Positions 53,218 to 64,000 of a stretch of DNA of 64,000 nt are shown one piece after another. Both the position numbers and the translations under genes were made by a program. The stretch is from Lumbricus terrestris (taxonomy: Eukaryota > Annelida > Clitellata > Crassiclitellata > Lumbricidae). The stretch lies in assembly GCA_949752735.1 (NCBI GenBank), contig OX457053.1, positions 31,343,400 through 31,407,399 of the forward strand. The letters are read 5' to 3'. Within the stretch, counting starts at the first letter, position 1, and each line of letters begins with the position of its first letter. The notes below the pieces were generated by a model that had not been told where the DNA came from, ran no database searches, and saw only the letters and a program-made list of their open reading frames with translations.

Positions 53218-54179
53218 AGCTACTACTACTACGAGCGTAGGACATTAGGCCTACCCCCGGACAAAAACACCCGGACAAACCTCCCTCGGATAAAAACCTT
53301 CCAAGACAATTCCCCTGATTTAGCCTAGGACATTAACCCCCGGACAATTCCTCTCTTTGTTACGCATAGCCTATTTCTGTAGGTATTATTTGATCAAGCT
53401 TGGACTAATTATTCCGTTAAAAGGCCTAAGCTTATGCGCTGCGTTCGCGACCACATGACTTTGAACTGCCCAGAAAAGATGACTTTAATTTCATCTCTCG
53501 TGTTCTTTTTAAGACTGTTCACAGTGTTAAACTGTAGGAACCAGAAATCTATCTTTCGCATGCTTCCAACCTGAATTCTGCGGACACTCGTTATTTTAGC
53601 CCTTTTTTAAAATACTTTTTTCATGTAAAAAGTTGCGGTATGACAACTTAATTTTTTCTTGAATAAACTAAGTATTACCTATAACGTACATATTATGTGC
53701 GGAGAACGAGAACACGGTTCGGGAAGCGCGCTTTTCAACTGCTGGCCCTACTGGTGAAAAAGCTGCATGCCTGTTATCCATAGTTCATTCAACTCAGTTG
53801 AGGCTTTCAAACCTCGACTAAAGACATAAAATTATGTTTTTTCTAAGGCGTACCTCTGTCTGATTGCGTTCTTGTTTGTGAAGGCGCCCGTGTAACGGCA
53901 TGTTACGACGCCATAGAAATATTGTCGTCATTGTATATTAGAATAGCCTAATTATTACTCCGAGTGACTTTTTGTTCTCCTCGGTCGTTATTGAAATTTT
54001 GCACTCAGACCGACAACATTTGATTTTTTTTCAAATTATGTTGCTTCGACGAACGCGTTCGTTCTTTGTATCCATTCGTTCCTTCTTCTGCAGCTCCGTT
54101 CCACCGCCCATCCATTTATCGATTCACCCGCGCGTTCATTTCATTTTCAAACAATTCGCCCGCTCATCATTCGCTCAAA
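53218..54179. other. Non-coding stretch with GGACAAA-rich start
   Basis: 53250-53360 holds repeated CCCGGACAAA/CCTCGGATAAA units resembling 37705-37740 and, more loosely, the termini of the 7450-8031 element. Nothing else was recognised. Confidence 0.45.
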
Positions 54180-54331
54180 CGAACGGACGGACAACTGATA
54201 GAATTAATGATAGGCAAACGAACGGACGAACGACTGATAGAATTAATGATAGGCAAACGAACGGACGAACGACTGATAGAATTAATGATAGGCAAACGAA
54301 CAGACGAACGACTGACAGAATTAATGATAGG
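54180..54331. repeat. 39-bp tandem repeat, about four copies
   Basis: The unit CGAACGGACGAACGACTGAT... starts at 54180, 54219, 54258 and 54297. Because the period is a multiple of three, repeated 13-residue frames appear on both strands. Confidence 0.95.
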
Positions 54332-54850
54332 TCTATTTTTAATCATAGAATGCTTGGTCAAATGGAGCGAGGAGATGGTTGAATGGTGGCACGGTGAACA
54401 AAAGATCAGCTTGACGCAGTAGATTCGATAACTGTTGGCCATGCATAAGGCTGACTCGCCCTACAAACCATAGTTGTAAAATGTATTTTTCGTATTTTAT
54501 TCTCTCCCCCAAAACGTCGTTTTTTCGTGTTTTTTTAAATTTTCATCGTTTTTACATCTATGCTTAAAACTAAGTCATTGGTGGCGATTGTAAAGTCGAC
54601 AGGCCGTTGTTGTGTTATACAGTCAAGTTCGACTCCTGTGAAACCTGTAAGGGGTCATTACGTAATTACGCAACACCGAAAATGACCGTTTTCGACTTAC
54701 CCACCCACCCTGTAATGCTTCGTAACGTTGCCCTTGAGGGCCTAGAGCCCTAGACCCACCCATCCTCCCCAGCGTTACGTAACGATTGTTACGAAAAATC
54801 AGTTGAGATTTAAGTCTATTATATATTGACTTACGTGAGCGCGTAATTAT
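54332..54850. other. Non-coding stretch
   Basis: Several TTACGTAA/GTAACG phrases near 54655-54800 suggest a small diverged repeat. No gene. Confidence 0.4.
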
Positions 54851-54854
54851 AATT

Positions 54855-55020
54855 ACTAGATGTGGAACCTGGCGTTGCCCGGAAAATTTTGGGTTTTCTA
54901 CACTACTCCTCTGGGGTAACCGGCGTTGACCGCTAAACTTGGGGTTTTCGCCACCCCACCCGCTTCCCCCTCAAAAAGTCAAACATGACCCGCCCCTGCG
55001 GTTCGGGTGTGTGCTGACTG
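54855..55020. repeat. Interspersed repeat, inverted copy of 9165-9335
   Basis: TGGCGTTGCCCGG, GGCGTTGACCGCTAAA and AAAGTCAAACATGACCCG match the reverse complement of the copy at 9.2 kb. Confidence 0.55.
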
Positions 55021-56674
55021 TAGGTAGTGATCCTGGGATTCCTGGCCGCTCCCTATCTCTCTAGCTGCAAGGTTTGAGGTGTAAAGATGCGAAACTGCGC
55101 GAATATATGAAAATAGCGAAATCTCGGCTTTTCGTCCCCACGAAGACCCCGTGGTGAGAGAGATTCACAAACCTTCCACTGGGTTGTTCTGCTGGTCAGC
55201 GGTGGATCCATGGGGCCAATCCGGCCCCCATTAAAATATTTCTTTATTATTGACCAGCTATTCTGGCCCGGAAAGTTGACGTGCCCTCATGAGTAATTCC
55301 GTAGGCCCTCCCCCACAAAAATGTTATCAACTTTGTGGCGGATAAAATGGTATCTTTTTCTTGGGAATAATTGAGGACCAACGACTAAAAAGGTCATAAG
55401 GGGTATAGTGGTCCAAAAAAAGAACATTGAAATATTTGAAAGGCATGTTGTTTTTTCTGTACACCTGGTACAAGAAACCCACAGTGCAAAAATATTAAAA
55501 CACTGTGACTCTATCTTCAGGTCCCTCTATGCTGTCAAAGTTTTAGCATACATGTACTTACTACATTGTAAACTGTGCAATATAACTGGCAGGCGGATGC
55601 CTGCCAGTTATATTGCACCGTCAACGAGCATTGAGTCTTCTATTTTAGCTGTCAGCAATATTATTGAATTGCCAGCATGAAAAGCAGCTGCAATTAGTGT
55701 TTAATTGACTTCCAGTGTCTAACAAAAACTATCTAAGAATGCTGTCAGTATGTCACATTGTCGGTTCAGAAAGTCGAATTTGACCATGAAAATTACGATG
55801 AAGCTCCGCCTCCTGGAGTTATGTTTAGTGTCTTCGCTCTTCGTCAGCGAGTCATTGAAGGTGCTAATTGTTGCATTTAATCTCAGAAATCTCTCAGCCT
55901 TCAGGAATTGGTCTGTAGGCCTACTTAGGAGAAAGATCCAACAACGTCTCTTTGATACAAAGAGATTTCAGAAACCTCCGGCTTTCTCTTATTTCTTTTC
56001 CTTTTTTTCCTTAGGAACCTATTGCATTCTAGGTTCTTCTTCTTTACTTGCGTCCTGATTATCTCTTTCTCGTTGAGTAACTGCTTCTTGAAGAAAAATA
56101 AGAACCCAGCAAGATCAATTCCTAAATAACAGAAATGACGTATGAAAGTAGTAAATACCGTCTTGGTGATCTTCTCATTTACAGCGTTGTGTTGATCATC
56201 GAGGAGAGCCCATTCATTCACAGCAGCATCGCAGGCTCTTGGAGCCACTGCCGTGCTGGTAATGGATTAGATCAGGACAATGAAAACAGCCACTTCTCAG
56301 ATCGAGAATAGCTTCCACGATCTTGGCTGGTTTCATTTGCTCACAAAACATCACGCGTTTGAGTAGGCTACAGGCTACGTAAATGAACTTTGTTATCTGT
56401 CGTGCATGGTGGAGTGTGAAGATCCCCTATTTGAAAATAGGAACAGAGGCACAGTTCTGCAAGTCTTCATGACCACGATGGCTGCTTCTTGGCACTTCCT
56501 GCAGCCGGTTATTTTTAGAGCCTGAAATGCACGAACTAGCAGACTGTTATGATGAAAGACCACTGTTGGTGATAAACGTTTGAATAGCTGGATATCGGGT
56601 CCAGAAGATGCAGCCATCACAACTGTGAAGACTGTATTATCCAGTATAGACTCTGTTGCGAGATGTCTGTACAA
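55021..56674. other. Non-coding stretch with a 20-bp hairpin
   Basis: CAGCGGTGGATCCATGGGG near 55198 looks like a lone hAT left end. The perfect hairpin at 55575-55618 is listed separately. Frames of about 100 codons (55750-56058 and antisense) are not recognised. Confidence 0.45.
55575..55618. repeat. Perfect 20-bp hairpin with GGAT loop
   Basis: GTGCAATATAACTGGCAGGC and its exact complement are separated by four bases. Confidence 0.95.
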
Positions 56675-56682
56675 GTTACATG

Positions 56683-58092
56683 GGTGGCCCGACAAAATGT
56701 CGCACGACAAAATGTCGCGGACAAAATGTCGTGGAGACAATATGTCGCAGGACAAACTGTCGCCGACAAAATGTCGCCGACAAAATGTCGCCGACAAAAT
56801 GTCGCCGACATAATGTCGCCGACATAATGTCGCGAGTACCTCAACCCAAATTCTCCCTAAGTGGAATAAATGGCTTCGATTTATCCGAAGTTTGAAGTAT
56901 ATAGGTACGAGGAGGTAGCGAACCAGGATTAAAGAAGACGGGCCTGAGACAAAGCTTGTAGATAGTAGTCCCTATAAGTGCGTAGTTTATTCGATCTATC
57001 CGAAGTTTGAAGCATACCTAGTTAGCGAATCAGGACCTGAGAAAAAGCTTGTAAATAGAACAAATAGCGTTACAAAGTATCAATCATGGACATGAAAGAG
57101 CAAATAAATACGAAAACAACGATCGATGAGAAGAGTAAATAGGAATCATGAAACTTCGTGTGTCAACAAACGGTCGGCAATGAAGCCCATGGGAAAATCT
57201 AGCACCATTAGAAGGCCAATCAAATAACTCCGTTACTTGTAAAGGTAATTTCGAACCTCAAAGAAAAAGCCGCATGTAACAGGAAGCTTGAATAACGGCT
57301 ATGCCGCTTTTGTACCTATATAAAAGTAGGTGCATGAACCAGATTCAGTATTAGATTAATTCTAGCTGTAGTTTAACATCATGTAAGCCTATTTATAGTG
57401 TGTTAGCACACTATGTAGCTTTGTATTTCTATTTTTCCCATTCCTCACGTATACGTTAACACATTTAGTATTAACATCAATGTAGCTGTCGTAGTAACTT
57501 CGTGTAGTGAGAGTTAGTTCTCACAATATTATTTAATTTTTTTTAATTTTTTGCGGACATTACTCACGGATTTTTTTGGTTTAATGTGTGCCTGTTGACA
57601 CTACTAATAACTAGTGCATTCGATTGATTTATTAAATGGTCGATTTGTGCAAGAAAAATGTGTTTTACTAATTTACGATTGCGCCATTTTGTCGGCGACA
57701 TTTTGTCTTGCGACATTTTGTCTCTGCGACATTTTGTCCGCGACATTTTGTCGGCGACATTTTGTCGTGCGACATTTTGTCGCACGACATGTAGTGAGAG
57801 TTAGTTCTCACAATATTATTTAATTTTTTTAAATTTTTTGCGGACATTACTCACGGATTTTTTTGGTTTAATGTGTGCCTGTTGACACTACTAATAACTA
57901 GTGCATTCGATTGATTTATTAAATGGTCGATTTGTGCAAGAAAAATGTGTTTTACTAATTTACGATTGCGCCATTTTGTCGGCGACATTTTGTCTTGCGA
58001 CATTTTGTCTCTGCGACATTTTGTCTCTGCGACATTTTGTCCGCGACATTTTGTCGGCGACATTTTGTCGTGCGACATTTTGTCATGGAACC
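56683..58092. mobile_element. DNA element with GACAAAATGTCG-repeat termini
   Basis: GTTACATG duplicates at 56675-56682 and 58093-58100. Both ends, read inward, start GGT and go through GACAAAATGTCGCACGACA and further GACAAAATGTCG units: about nine on the left, seven to eight on the right. The right part is a 287-bp tandem duplication. It is related in design to 7450-8031. No transposase is seen. Confidence 0.82.
57503..58080. repeat. 287-bp tandem duplication within the GACAAAATGTCG element
   Basis: TGTAGTGAGAGTTAGTTCTC begins at 57503 and again at 57790. The following 280 bp, including the terminal GACATTTTGTCG units, are nearly identical. Confidence 0.93.
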
Positions 58093-58322
58093 GTTACATG
58101 TAAATGCAACAGAGGTCAGCACAATGCAACACTTAACAGTAAGTAACATCCGTAATGGATCCCATGGCAGTGTTGGAAGCAGTAGAGTCAAATAACAGAG
58201 CTTCAATAGGATTTTCCAATGTCCATTATTCAATGATCTTGACAGCGACGTTTGACAAGGCAGCTACAGTACCCACTGGAAGCTTTGGCACCGCAATGAG
58301 CTCATTGAATTTGATATTTGGA

Positions 58323-58785
58323 CAGTGGCGTAACTAGGAACTCGGGGGCCCCTAGACAAAATATGAAGGTGGGGCCCTCTCCCTACGGTACTTATTGAAA
58401 TGTATTATTACTTATTAATTTACTGAAATGCTGAGGTATATGAACAAGATACAAGTACAAATTACAGTAAACTGTAAGTTAATCCTAACAAGGCTGAAAT
58501 GACAATTATGACATGTGCGACTGAAGTTAAGTAGACTGGCCTTAACGGCCCGCCGCCTATGTAAGGTTTGGTTGAAGTCCTTTGCTATAGAGTGAAGTCA
58601 TTCAGTCAAAACTCAGAACTCTGCTGGAGCTGGGCGTCTCCGACTCGTCGCGTCGTGTCGGGTTGACGGAACTTGACGGGTTCTATTTAACATATTTTTT
58701 CGGAGTCTTGCAAACTCGGGGGCCCCTCTGGGGCCTCTACACTCGGGGGCCCCTAGACTTTGTCTACCCTATTGTTACGCCACTG
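58323..58785. mobile_element. hAT MITE, CAGTGGCGTAAC termini
   Basis: CAGTGGCGTAAC and GTTACGCCACTG pair. TATTTGGA duplicates at 58315-58322 and 58786-58793. ACTCGGGGGCCCCTAGAC boxes lie inside both ends. Confidence 0.93.
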
Positions 58786-59534
58786 TATTTGGACAGGGCC
58801 GCATTAAGGGTACTATGGGTGCTGTGATGTCATTTGCGGACCCTCTTCTGTCAGTCACCAGTCCACCAGGCACATAATCATTATATGACCTGCCATGTTT
58901 ACTAATGAGTAAAGTCTACGGATGCCTTTCCAATGGTGTATTTGTTTTCTAAAGAAAGATCTGGGACGCTATTGTACAGGATGCGCCAAAAAACTCTAGG
59001 TTTTTGCCGATATCTTGACCAAAAGTAAGAATTTCCAAAATAAATTTTACAGGCTTATAGACAATTCATATGTACACATAATAGCCAGATATCAGCAAAA
59101 TATTTCAAACAGAACAAAAGTTACATCACTTTTAGTGAGGTCACCCACCGTTTTTTGACGATTCAAAAACGCGACGCAACAAAAAGTTTTTAAAAAAATC
59201 TAATTATTCTGGCCAATATCTTGGCCAAAAGTAGGAATATCGAAATGAAATTTAAAGGCTTAAAGACGATTCATATCTGCACATGGTGGTCAGATTACAT
59301 CAAAATATTTGAAACATAACAAAAGCTATACCACTTTTAAGGAGGCCACCCACCGTTTTTTGACGATTAAAAAAAAACGCAACAAAAAAGTAAAAAAACA
59401 CGATTTTTCCCATCTCAAATAATTGGTATCAAATAGCCTCGATATTGCCAGATGATTATTATTATTACTATTTAAAAAAGAAACAGGGTTCCAGCGTAGC
59501 TGCGCGTCACTGAGAAGTCACTTAGCAAGATGAC

Positions 59535-60623
59535 CAGTGATGCCACAGCTGGGTTTTTTCCACTAGATCTGGGGTTTTTTTTGCCTTCGTCTGGGTTTCT
59601 GTTTTTTTTGGCAAAATCTGGGTTTATTTTGGTGAGTTGACATTTTGCACTTAAACACATGAATGTTCTGTGAAATTCAATTTAAAATGGTTGTGATACA
59701 TAACTTTTTATACTAATTTTAATTTTAAACTCCACGATCAAGATCTCATGCTGTCAATTCACAAATAATCTATAACCCAGGAATAGTTCTGCACAGAAAT
59801 AAACCATTTTGACATTTCAAAATAGGTCAGGTCACTCGTCTCTTTCCTTGTTAAGCCGTATTACACCTATAGCATGCATACACTGTAGGTCAGGTCAATC
59901 CTCTAGTGGTATAATAGGCTTAATAGCCAAGTTGTTGCAGAGTAGGCCTATTAATGTTCTAGGTGGGCCCGGTAGAGTAGTGGTTAACACGCTGGCCAAG
60001 AGTGCGAGAGGTAGTGAGTTCGAGCCCCCGTTGGGCGGATTTGCTTTGTAGGTTGCCATTGGCGCCGTGTAATTACAAAGCTGTCTGTTCAGTTGGTAGT
60101 TAAGTTTAATTAAGTTTACTGCATAACTTGTAAATGTAAAGCGCAGTGCGTCTTGCAGGCGTTTAATTAAAGAAAAAATATTATTATTATTATTATTATT
60201 AAAACGTTGGATTGTTGTTGTATTAAGGAAATTTGACTGAAAACCTCGGACAACTTAAAACTTTGTAAACTTAAGCCACGCGTCTTATAGCACATACTGG
60301 CTTTGATAGCCTACAACAATTCTGGTAGACTCGACCGAGTCGACCCGCTGCGCATGCGCACACGAACGTGTCGATTAAGCTTGTCACATGTCAGTATGGA
60401 TGCAGAGTCTCTGACAACTTTGACAATTGATATTTTTAAAGTTGTAATTACATTTTATTCAACTCTTTCGACGAACATTTAGTTAATCCTCATGCTAACA
60501 AGCGAAAAACCAACTTAATTTGAACAAAGGGGCTCTAAAATAGTTTATATGCATAGTCTGGGTTTTTCTGGGTTTTTAAAAAGAAAATCTGGGTTTATTT
60601 CAGAAACCTCAGTGGCAACACTG
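59535..60623. mobile_element. hAT element, CAGTG(A/T)TGCCAC termini
   Basis: CAGTGATGCCACAGCTGGG and its partner ending GTGGCAACACTG are inverted repeats. AAGATGAC duplicates at 59527-59534 and 60624-60631. CTGGGTTT repeats fill both subterminal zones. It contains a tRNA-like SINE. Confidence 0.9.
59965..60202 (+). repeat. tRNA-derived SINE
   Basis: The A-box region GGTAGAGTAGTGGTTAACAC and B box GAGTTCGAGCCCC are followed by an unrelated body and a (ATT)n tail at 60180-60200. This is a SINE layout, not a tRNA gene. Confidence 0.75.
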
Positions 60624-60916
60624 AAGATGACAATGAAATTGGTAAATAAGGAATCTGTCATATTGATCAGAGGTCCATCAAGAAAAGCAAAGAGACTCAA
60701 AAGAAATTTTGGCGCTGGTGGTAGGCACATTGAAAATAAGTTGTGAAGCACTACCAAGTTCATTTGACAACAGTTATTTGAGATGATACTTAATAAAATC
60801 GTGTTTTTGTTACTTTTTGTTGTGTTTCGTTTTTGAATCGTCAAAAAACGGTGGGTGACCTCACGTAAAGTGGTATAACTTGTGTCCTGTTTGAAATATT
60901 TTGATGAAATCCGACC

Positions 60917-61741
60917 CAGTGCCGGCGCTAGCACCCCCCGTACCCCCTGGCCGGGGGGCCCCGAGTTTGAAAGGGGCCCCAAAATTTAGCTGGTCATTAT
61001 GCCTATTTGTAACTGTACAGATCCGGTCTGGTGCATGCCTCAACTAACTATATGGCACTGCCATAGCAGACCTAATGCAAATATCATACTGATTTTGGGC
61101 GTAAGTATAAAGCCATTAGAGTTTGAAAGGGGCCCCCAAATTTAGCTGGTCATTATGCCTATTTCTGACTGTACAGATCCGGTCTGGTGCATGCCTCAAC
61201 TAACCATATGGCACTGCACCATGGCAGACCTAATGCAAATATCATACCGATTTTGGGCGTAAGTAAACCATTAGAATTTGAGAGGGCCCCAAATTTAGCT
61301 TAGCCCCCAGCCCCTGATAAACTCCGCCCATGGACGGAATCCTTGTATCCCCAATATTTCAGAAATATTTCATAAGTATCATCCACTGCCCATTAATAAT
61401 GATCAATTTTTGTTAAGATGACAACCTATAAATGCTGCCATTACAGTTGGCAAATCGGACAAATTTAAACAATGGAGAGGGGACACTCTGAAGTCCTAAA
61501 CCACGACTAAAAGCATTGAAAAATGAGCAATTTTTTGTAAAGATGACAGCTTAAAATTCTACCATTACAGCATGGGCATTCCAAAAAATTTAACAATTAT
61601 TGGTAAGGGACATTTATTGAAGTCTTACACCATGTCTTTCAGCACTTTTATTATGAGAAATTTTGCTGATATGACAGCTCAAGGTATGGGGGGCCCCAAG
61701 TTTTTGTTTGGGGGGCCTCAGGTACCCTAGCGCCGGCACTG
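60917..61741. mobile_element. hAT element, CAGTGCCGGCGCTAG family, copy 3
   Basis: CAGTGCCGGCGCTAGC to CTAGCGCCGGCACTG. ATCCGACC duplicates at 60909-60916 and 61742-61749. The left part (GGCCCCAAATTTAGCTGGTC block) is itself partly duplicated. Confidence 0.95.
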
Positions 61742-61930
61742 ATCCGACCACCAAGTGCAGATATGAATTGTCTTTAAGACTGTAAAATTTTATTTCGATA
61801 TTCTTACTTTTGGCCAAGATATTGGCAAAAACCCTAATTTTTGCTGCGCTTAGTTTTTGAATCGTCAAAAAACGGTGGGTGACCTCACTAAAAGTGATGT
61901 AACTTTTGTTCCGTTTGAAATATTTTGAGA

Positions 61931-62403
61931 CTTTGGTACAAGAAGATCATGATGTTCTAAAGAGCGGTGCACAAGGGCATTGTTGAAGTCTGCAAAAGAG
62001 ATCGGATGTTTTATGTTATCAGACCTAAAAATTGGAATAAAAGCTTATAAATTGAAATATGTTAAAAGAATTATTTTGATAAATTGAGAAGAAAAATTAA
62101 CAGGAATTCGAAGAAACGGATGATAAAACATTGATATAGGCCTGGATCGAGTGTTGGTATTGTTTGGATGTAATGTAATGTGATGTAATGTAAATCTTCG
62201 AGAATTTCTCAGCGTCCACAAAAGTCACGTACGTACCAGCTTATTCACCGGCGCTATATCAAATTTCAAGTCCGCAATTTTTCGTTCCGGTGCCAGGTCA
62301 AAATCCGGGAGGTCAAGCCGAGGAGACAGAGGATCAAAGACATGGACCAATAAGACAACAGGATATGTGAGGCCTATAAAAAGAGTGGAGGCCTTCGAGA
62401 TGT
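61931..62403. other. Non-coding, with old LINE tail fragment
   Basis: 62205-62260 (CAGCGTCCACAAAAGTCACG onward) resembles the reverse-complement tail of the GATTAC LINE family. A 40-bp segment at 62113-62153 (GAAACGGATGATAAAACATT) recurs at 63165-63204. Confidence 0.5.
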
Positions 62404-62889
62404 GGACATGAAGTCAGTTGTTCACCATCCAGCCACCTCGTTCAACACGCTCCTCATCCTCCATTACACTGCTTCGCCCTCCCATCACTTCATCACTGAA
62501 ATTTGCAAACCGCTCCATAGCCATTGCCGTTCCACCTCTCTGGAACAAGCTTCCGCCAGCACTTCGGCAAACTTCCGACCCATCATACGAACTCACCAAA
62601 ACTCCACCTCTCGCTATCTCCCCACAGGTCTTTCACTCAAAACTGAAAACATTGCTCTTTCACAAATCCTATCCTGATTCCTCCTCTTCTCATCACATCC
62701 CTCGTCATTTCAATTCTAAACATCACCCACCTTAGCCGTCCATCTATCTGCCTGCCTGACTCTCCGGACTTGACCCGCTGCCTATCGATTTTGTTTTGAT
62801 TGAGCGCCTGTGAATAAGCTGGTTCCCGCGACTTGGCTTTTGTGGGCGCTGTAGAAGTTTCGAGATTACGATTACGATTACGATTACGA
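62404..62889 (+). pseudogene. LINE 3' fragment, GATTAC family
   Basis: It encodes LKFANRSIAIAVPPLWNKLP through FHSKLKTLLFHKSYP to a stop at 62735, then the GCGCTGTAGAAGTTTCGA end and (GATTAC)n at 62863-62889. It is nearly identical to the - strand copy at 26.0-26.45 kb. Confidence 0.88.
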
Positions 62890-63050
62890 AGAGCAATGAA
62901 GAAAATCAACAAATGGAACATAAGCATAATTATAACTATTTGATAAATAGAGAAGTCTTTCGTTCCCTCTGTCATTGTATACAATTGGTTTATTTTTCCC
63001 AAAGCAATTACAGAAATTATACACTATGATATACATGTACCTACAGGGTG

Positions 63051-63164
63051 CGCCAGAAAAAGACCCCCGCTAGGTTTTTTGCCAATATTTTGACCAAATA
63101 TAAGAATTTCCAAATGAAATTTCACAGGCTTATAGACAATTCATATTTACACATCATGGCCAGA
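63051..63164. mobile_element. CAGGGTGCGCC-family left-end fragment
   Basis: CAGGGTGCGCCAGAAAAAGA after TA, followed by TTGCCAATATTTTGACCAAA and ATAGACAATTCATATTTACA, as in the copies at 27891 and 58977. It stops abruptly at the GAAACGGATGATAAAACATC repeat. Confidence 0.7.
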
Positions 63165-63204
63165 AACGGATGATAAAACATCGATATAGGCCTAGATCGA
63201 GTGT

Positions 63205-64000
63205 AAACAATAAATAAAATGCGTTAACCACGTCATTGCTCATTATAAGAGTGTTCCATTTAATTTAAGCAAACACTCACAACCCAAAATACGGCGTAGT
63301 AAATTGCTGCAATACTATATATTTTATATTGTAGGTCTATGTTTATCCAGCACACATTGCACTTAATGCATTAATGTCAGTCAGTCGTCTCAGTTCTGCT
63401 GCAGCATTTCAAAGATGTGTTCTTATGCGATTGCGTGATCCAACCCAGAACTGCTTGTCGAAAAATTGCATTCAACCAAATAATAAATTGTTTTTCGCAT
63501 TTTTCACATCTTTCACGTGCGTCCATTCCTTCCCACGTTCTCTGGGCATCGCTGACTCGCTGACTGATGCGTAGGTTATATAGATATACTGCAACTTTCG
63601 AGTAACTCCAATTTTCAAACCAGCGACGTGTACTTAGTTCTCATCAGAAAGACCGTACAATTTGCATTAAATTAATTATAACCAAAGAATTTATCGAATT
63701 AAATCTACTGCTACGCTACCGGAAGTACCGGTTTAAATGATACACGTTGGCTATGGGTCGCCGAGTACATAACGTGAATAAAATTTTAGTGCATGGTTCG
63801 TACCATACGCGTATTCTATTTTTTTAAAGGTACGTACGTATTTTAGCGTATTCTATTTTAGGGTACGCGTACCCTCGAGCTATGGTAGGCCTATTTAAGT
63901 AGAGGGACAACCAAAAAATTTATGAAAATTGCTCTTGAAAACATCACTTTCCAGCCACATTGAGGTTGTCAGCAGCCCGATATTCAATGTAAAAATGCAC
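63205..64000. other. Non-coding stretch to window end
   Basis: AT-rich, with GGTACGTACG/GGGTACGCGTACCC palindromic phrases near 63830-63875. No gene or complete element was recognised. Confidence 0.45.

Larger units (their letters stand above)
58977..61930. mobile_element. CAGGGTGCGCC-family element, disrupted copy
   Basis: It begins CAGGATGCGCC after TA at 58975-58976 and carries the same inward and outward CCGTTTTTTGACGATTC modules as 27891-29063. It is broken by two hAT insertions (59535-60623 and 60917-61741). The right end is missing beyond about 61930. Confidence 0.7.

Noticed and set aside
55750..56248. Overlapping frames of about 100 codons on both strands
   Set aside because: No domain, no paralogue in the window and no splice context. 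Left unannotated.

Overview
This window is animal DNA, probably from a marine invertebrate. Genes are split by GT-AG introns, there are several families of LINE-like reverse transcriptases, many hAT-type DNA transposons, tRNA-like SINEs and long simple repeats, and no bacterial operon structure. The 8-mer TAGGCCTA is strikingly frequent. I cannot name the species. An echinoderm or other invertebrate deuterostome is a guess.

Gene content is low. Two genes can be assembled exon by exon, and both encode the same secreted protein type: signal peptide, PAN/Apple domain, short linker exon, fibronectin type II-like cysteine domain, fibrinogen C-terminal (FReD) domain. Gene 1 is on the + strand (exons 384-680, 2669-2714, 5772-5921, 6228-6835). 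Gene 2 is on the - strand (exons 47359-47063, 45456-45405, 40927-40772, 37099-36495). Exon lengths are compatible and intron phases (0, 1, 1) are identical. A third, broken paralogue lies on the + strand: half of a type II-like exon with its following intron (13293-13640), then a decayed FReD end and a long 3' flank (about 21560-23130). These stretches match gene 2 and its 3' flank in the opposite orientation, so the locus carries an inverted segmental duplication whose copy at 13-23 kb was destroyed by insertions. Such FReD proteins are typically secreted lectins or immune recognition molecules; that role is inferred here.

Almost everything else is transposon. About fifteen hAT-like insertions have recognisable terminal inverted repeats, nearly all with 8-bp target duplications, many nested in one another. 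Other DNA elements have TA duplications (10095-12959, 27891-29063, 38049-39035, 51100-52083), a TTAA duplication (piggyBac-like, 3735-5162), or 8-9 bp duplications with termini made of short tandem units (7450-8031, 56683-58092). LINE remnants occur at 1.3, 3-5, 8.6, 11.6-12.9, 14.2, 26-27.5, 41.3-42, 45.7, 49.5, 52.2 and 62.4 kb. A recently inserted LTR retrotransposon (15972-20950, - strand) has two 832-bp LTRs differing at only a few sites. It keeps one long gag-protease ORF but has lost its polymerase.

Region by region: 0-7 kb gene 1 with LINEs and MITEs in its introns; 7-13 kb DNA transposons and satellites; 13-23 kb broken paralogue split by an hAT element that itself contains the LTR element; 23-35 kb transposon nests; 35-47.4 kb gene 2 with its duplicated 3' flank and transposon-filled introns; 47.4-64 kb mostly repeats with no supported host gene.
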